Below, one piece after another: positions 62,820-64,000 of a DNA stretch of 64,000 nucleotides. The position numbers were made by a program, and so were the translations under genes. Position 1 is the first letter of the stretch. Each line of letters begins with the position of its first letter. The stretch lies in assembly GCF_030441895.1 (NCBI RefSeq), contig NZ_JARJAS010000015.1; one strand, written 5' to 3'. The notes below the pieces were generated by a model. That model saw nothing but the letters and a program-made list of their open reading frames with translations, ran no database searches and was not told the origin of the DNA. Source of the stretch: Enterococcus_D entomosocium. GTDB taxonomy: Bacteria; Bacillota; Bacilli; Lactobacillales; Enterococcaceae.

Positions 62820-62996
62820 TTAACTTTGGCGGCTTTTCGCAATTTTTAAAACTAATGATAGGCCTGCTAAAGCTAAACTGCCGTATTTAACGAATTTTTC
62901 CAAGGATTCTAAGGTTTGCTGTTTTTTGTGTTTGCAGTCTGGACAGCTTTTTTCATGGGCATTCATTTTTTTTCCACATTTACAATGACTCTTCAT
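62820..62996 (-). CDS. 58-residue zinc-ribbon membrane protein
   Basis: Found by translation by hand; the frame is too short for common length cut-offs. It starts with ATG at 62996 after a GAGGAG site on the minus strand. CKCGKK and CPDC (HCKC at 4-7, CPDC at 18-21) form a zinc ribbon, and a hydrophobic helix (about 38-51, YGSLALAGLSLVLKI) follows. It ends in a basic tail. Relatives with a zinc ribbon plus one helix occur widely in Firmicutes without a known function. Confidence 0.75.
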   Translation of the reverse strand: MKSHCKCGKKMNAHEKSCPDCKHKKQQTLESLEKFVKYGSLALAGLSLVLKIAKSRQS

Positions 62997-63450
62997 CTGT
63001 GATCCACTCCTCGTTTCGTTTTATTTTGATGACTTTCTATAATTTAATTATACATGTTGTATAAGGTTCTGTCTGAAATTATGCTGTGTAAGACGTTTGT
63101 TAAAATGAGAAAAAACCTACGTTTATTGGGGGAGGCGTGGAAGTGTGTAATTGCGAGGCTATTGGCAGTTACAGAGCCCGATGGGTAGGAATCGCTATAG
63201 ATAAAAAAGGAAGGAAATCTGACAATTTTCTCATTTTCGATAGGTGCTGAATCGCTTTGCTTATCAGTTTAGCAAAATTTTGCTATTGTGGAGTAAGATT
63301 AGGGGACAAGAAAAGACGCTTCTCTTTTTTTTCTATATTCTATCCTTAATCTGAGAACGAAAATCACCGATAGTATGCTATATATAAGAACAAGGAGCCA
63401 TCCTTGACAATGTCGAATATGGCATTTGAATGAAAGGATTGATGAAATAA
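62997..63450. other. intergenic region, no supported gene
   Basis: Upstream of the zinc-ribbon gene, TATAAT-like sequences occur on the minus strand near 63040-63050. No other gene or strong repeat was seen. Confidence 0.4.
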
Positions 63451-63819
63451 GTGATTTCTTCAATAATTTATACCGATACAAAGGCTTATTTAGATAAAGT
63501 GCTAGACCAAGCACTGTTGGATCTACTAAAATCTGATTATCCTAAAGTCTATGAACACGTGCAAAACTTGATTGTTGCTATGGAACAAACGATCCAACAA
63601 ATTGACAGCACAAATTTTTGGCGGTTGATGCCGGAAATTTTAGGCTATGATTCTCGCTTTGTTTTGTTGAACTCGCTGCAATTGTCAGAAGACAAACTGT
63701 TGACGGAAATCGAGATTATTCAGATGATCGAACGTGATTTTCCGAATTTGAATAAAGAATTTTGTGGCTATTCCTTAAAAGAACAAGAGCATGAGAGTTT
63801 GATCTTCAGTGTTCAATAA
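63451..63819 (+). CDS. hypothetical cytoplasmic protein
   Basis: 122 residues from GTG 63451, with AAAGGA about 12 bases upstream, so the start is not certain. It is helical and charged, without a signal peptide or membrane segment (KAYLDKVLDQALLDLLKSDY, QLSEDKLLTEIEIIQMIERD). No family was recognised. Two hairpins follow it. Confidence 0.6.
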   Translation: MISSIIYTDTKAYLDKVLDQALLDLLKSDYPKVYEHVQNLIVAMEQTIQQIDSTNFWRLMPEILGYDSRFVLLNSLQLSEDKLLTEIEIIQMIERDFPNLNKEFCGYSLKEQEHESLIFSVQ

Positions 63820-63854
63820 ACACTTCTCGTAGGAATATCAAGTAGAGTAAGAAA

Positions 63855-63878
63855 ACGACTAGCTGATCTAGTCGTTTC
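63855..63878 (+). terminator. hairpin after the hypothetical gene
   Basis: AACGACTAG pairs with CTAGTCGTT across a five-base loop; only a weak T run follows. Confidence 0.6.
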
Positions 63879-63886
63879 AGACTGTA

Positions 63887-63923
63887 GACAAACCTTATAC
63901 AAATATGAGGTTTGTCTTTTTTC
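63887..63923 (+). terminator. Rho-independent terminator
   Basis: AGACAAACCT (63887-63896) is perfectly inverted as AGGTTTGTCT (63908-63917), followed by six T residues. Confidence 0.88.
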
Positions 63924-64000
63924 TATGTAATATTCTATGAATAATCGATAGATTAGGCAGTTTTCCTTTTGGAAAACGCCTCTTTTGCGCTCTGATCCTT

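Overview
The window looks like a chromosomal segment of a low-to-moderate-GC lactic acid bacterium, most probably an Enterococcus. The evidence is family-level: a WxL/DUF916-DUF3324 surface-protein operon beside an Mga-type regulator, several cellobiose/beta-glucoside PTS permeases with LicT-type antitermination, an Rgg-type regulator, a YxeA-linked ABC transporter, and strong AAGGAGG ribosome binding sites. No rRNA, tRNA, insertion sequence, phage gene or CRISPR array was seen. The species cannot be fixed from the sequence alone.

Layout. 1-7130: the end of a 6-phospho-beta-glucosidase gene, a GNAT acetyltransferase, a secreted coiled-coil M23 peptidase, a DUF1801 protein, and a small sugar locus (membrane protein, PTS EIIC, GntR regulator) with a perfect 18-bp palindrome at its promoter. 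7131-7920: a long non-coding stretch with a possible decayed lipoprotein gene and two dyads. 7921-30561: one co-directional block of about 20 genes encoding an apparently complete type IV pilus machine: ATPases PilB and PilT, platform PilC, prepilin peptidase PilD, PilM/N/O, one probable major pilin and three minor prepilins. It is preceded by seven unusual accessory genes, including a Tyr/acidic-repeat coiled-coil protein, a GH73 wall hydrolase, a degenerate SipW-like protein and a protein resembling SipW-dependent BsaA/TasA-type exported proteins. It ends with a 1347-residue candidate adhesin and a long compound terminator.

30811-40205: menG, a minus-strand yxeA/ABC-transporter operon, a two-gene DUF1576 operon, an orphan OppA-like peptide-binding lipoprotein, and an Rgg regulator divergent from a tiny 16-codon gene (39812-39862) that looks like a leaderless signalling peptide. 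40316-45276: a beta-glucoside locus (cre, promoter, RAT/terminator, licT, second RAT, bglP, bglA). 45254-56176: small membrane proteins, an AraC regulator and its divergent six-gene operon (GH3, PTS EIIC, ROK kinase, GH1, esterase, DUF4091/GH123-like), a probable utilisation system for a decorated beta-linked oligosaccharide. 56285-62793: a stress-type short-chain dehydrogenase, an Mga-family regulator and a divergent three-gene WxL operon with an L-type-lectin protein. 62820-63923: a 58-aa zinc-ribbon membrane protein and a hypothetical protein.

The two most interesting systems are the type IV pilus locus, with its SipW-like and wall-hydrolase accessory module, and the Rgg/mini-peptide pair, whose signal could be imported by the OppA-like binding protein encoded 1.3 kb beyond the end of rgg.
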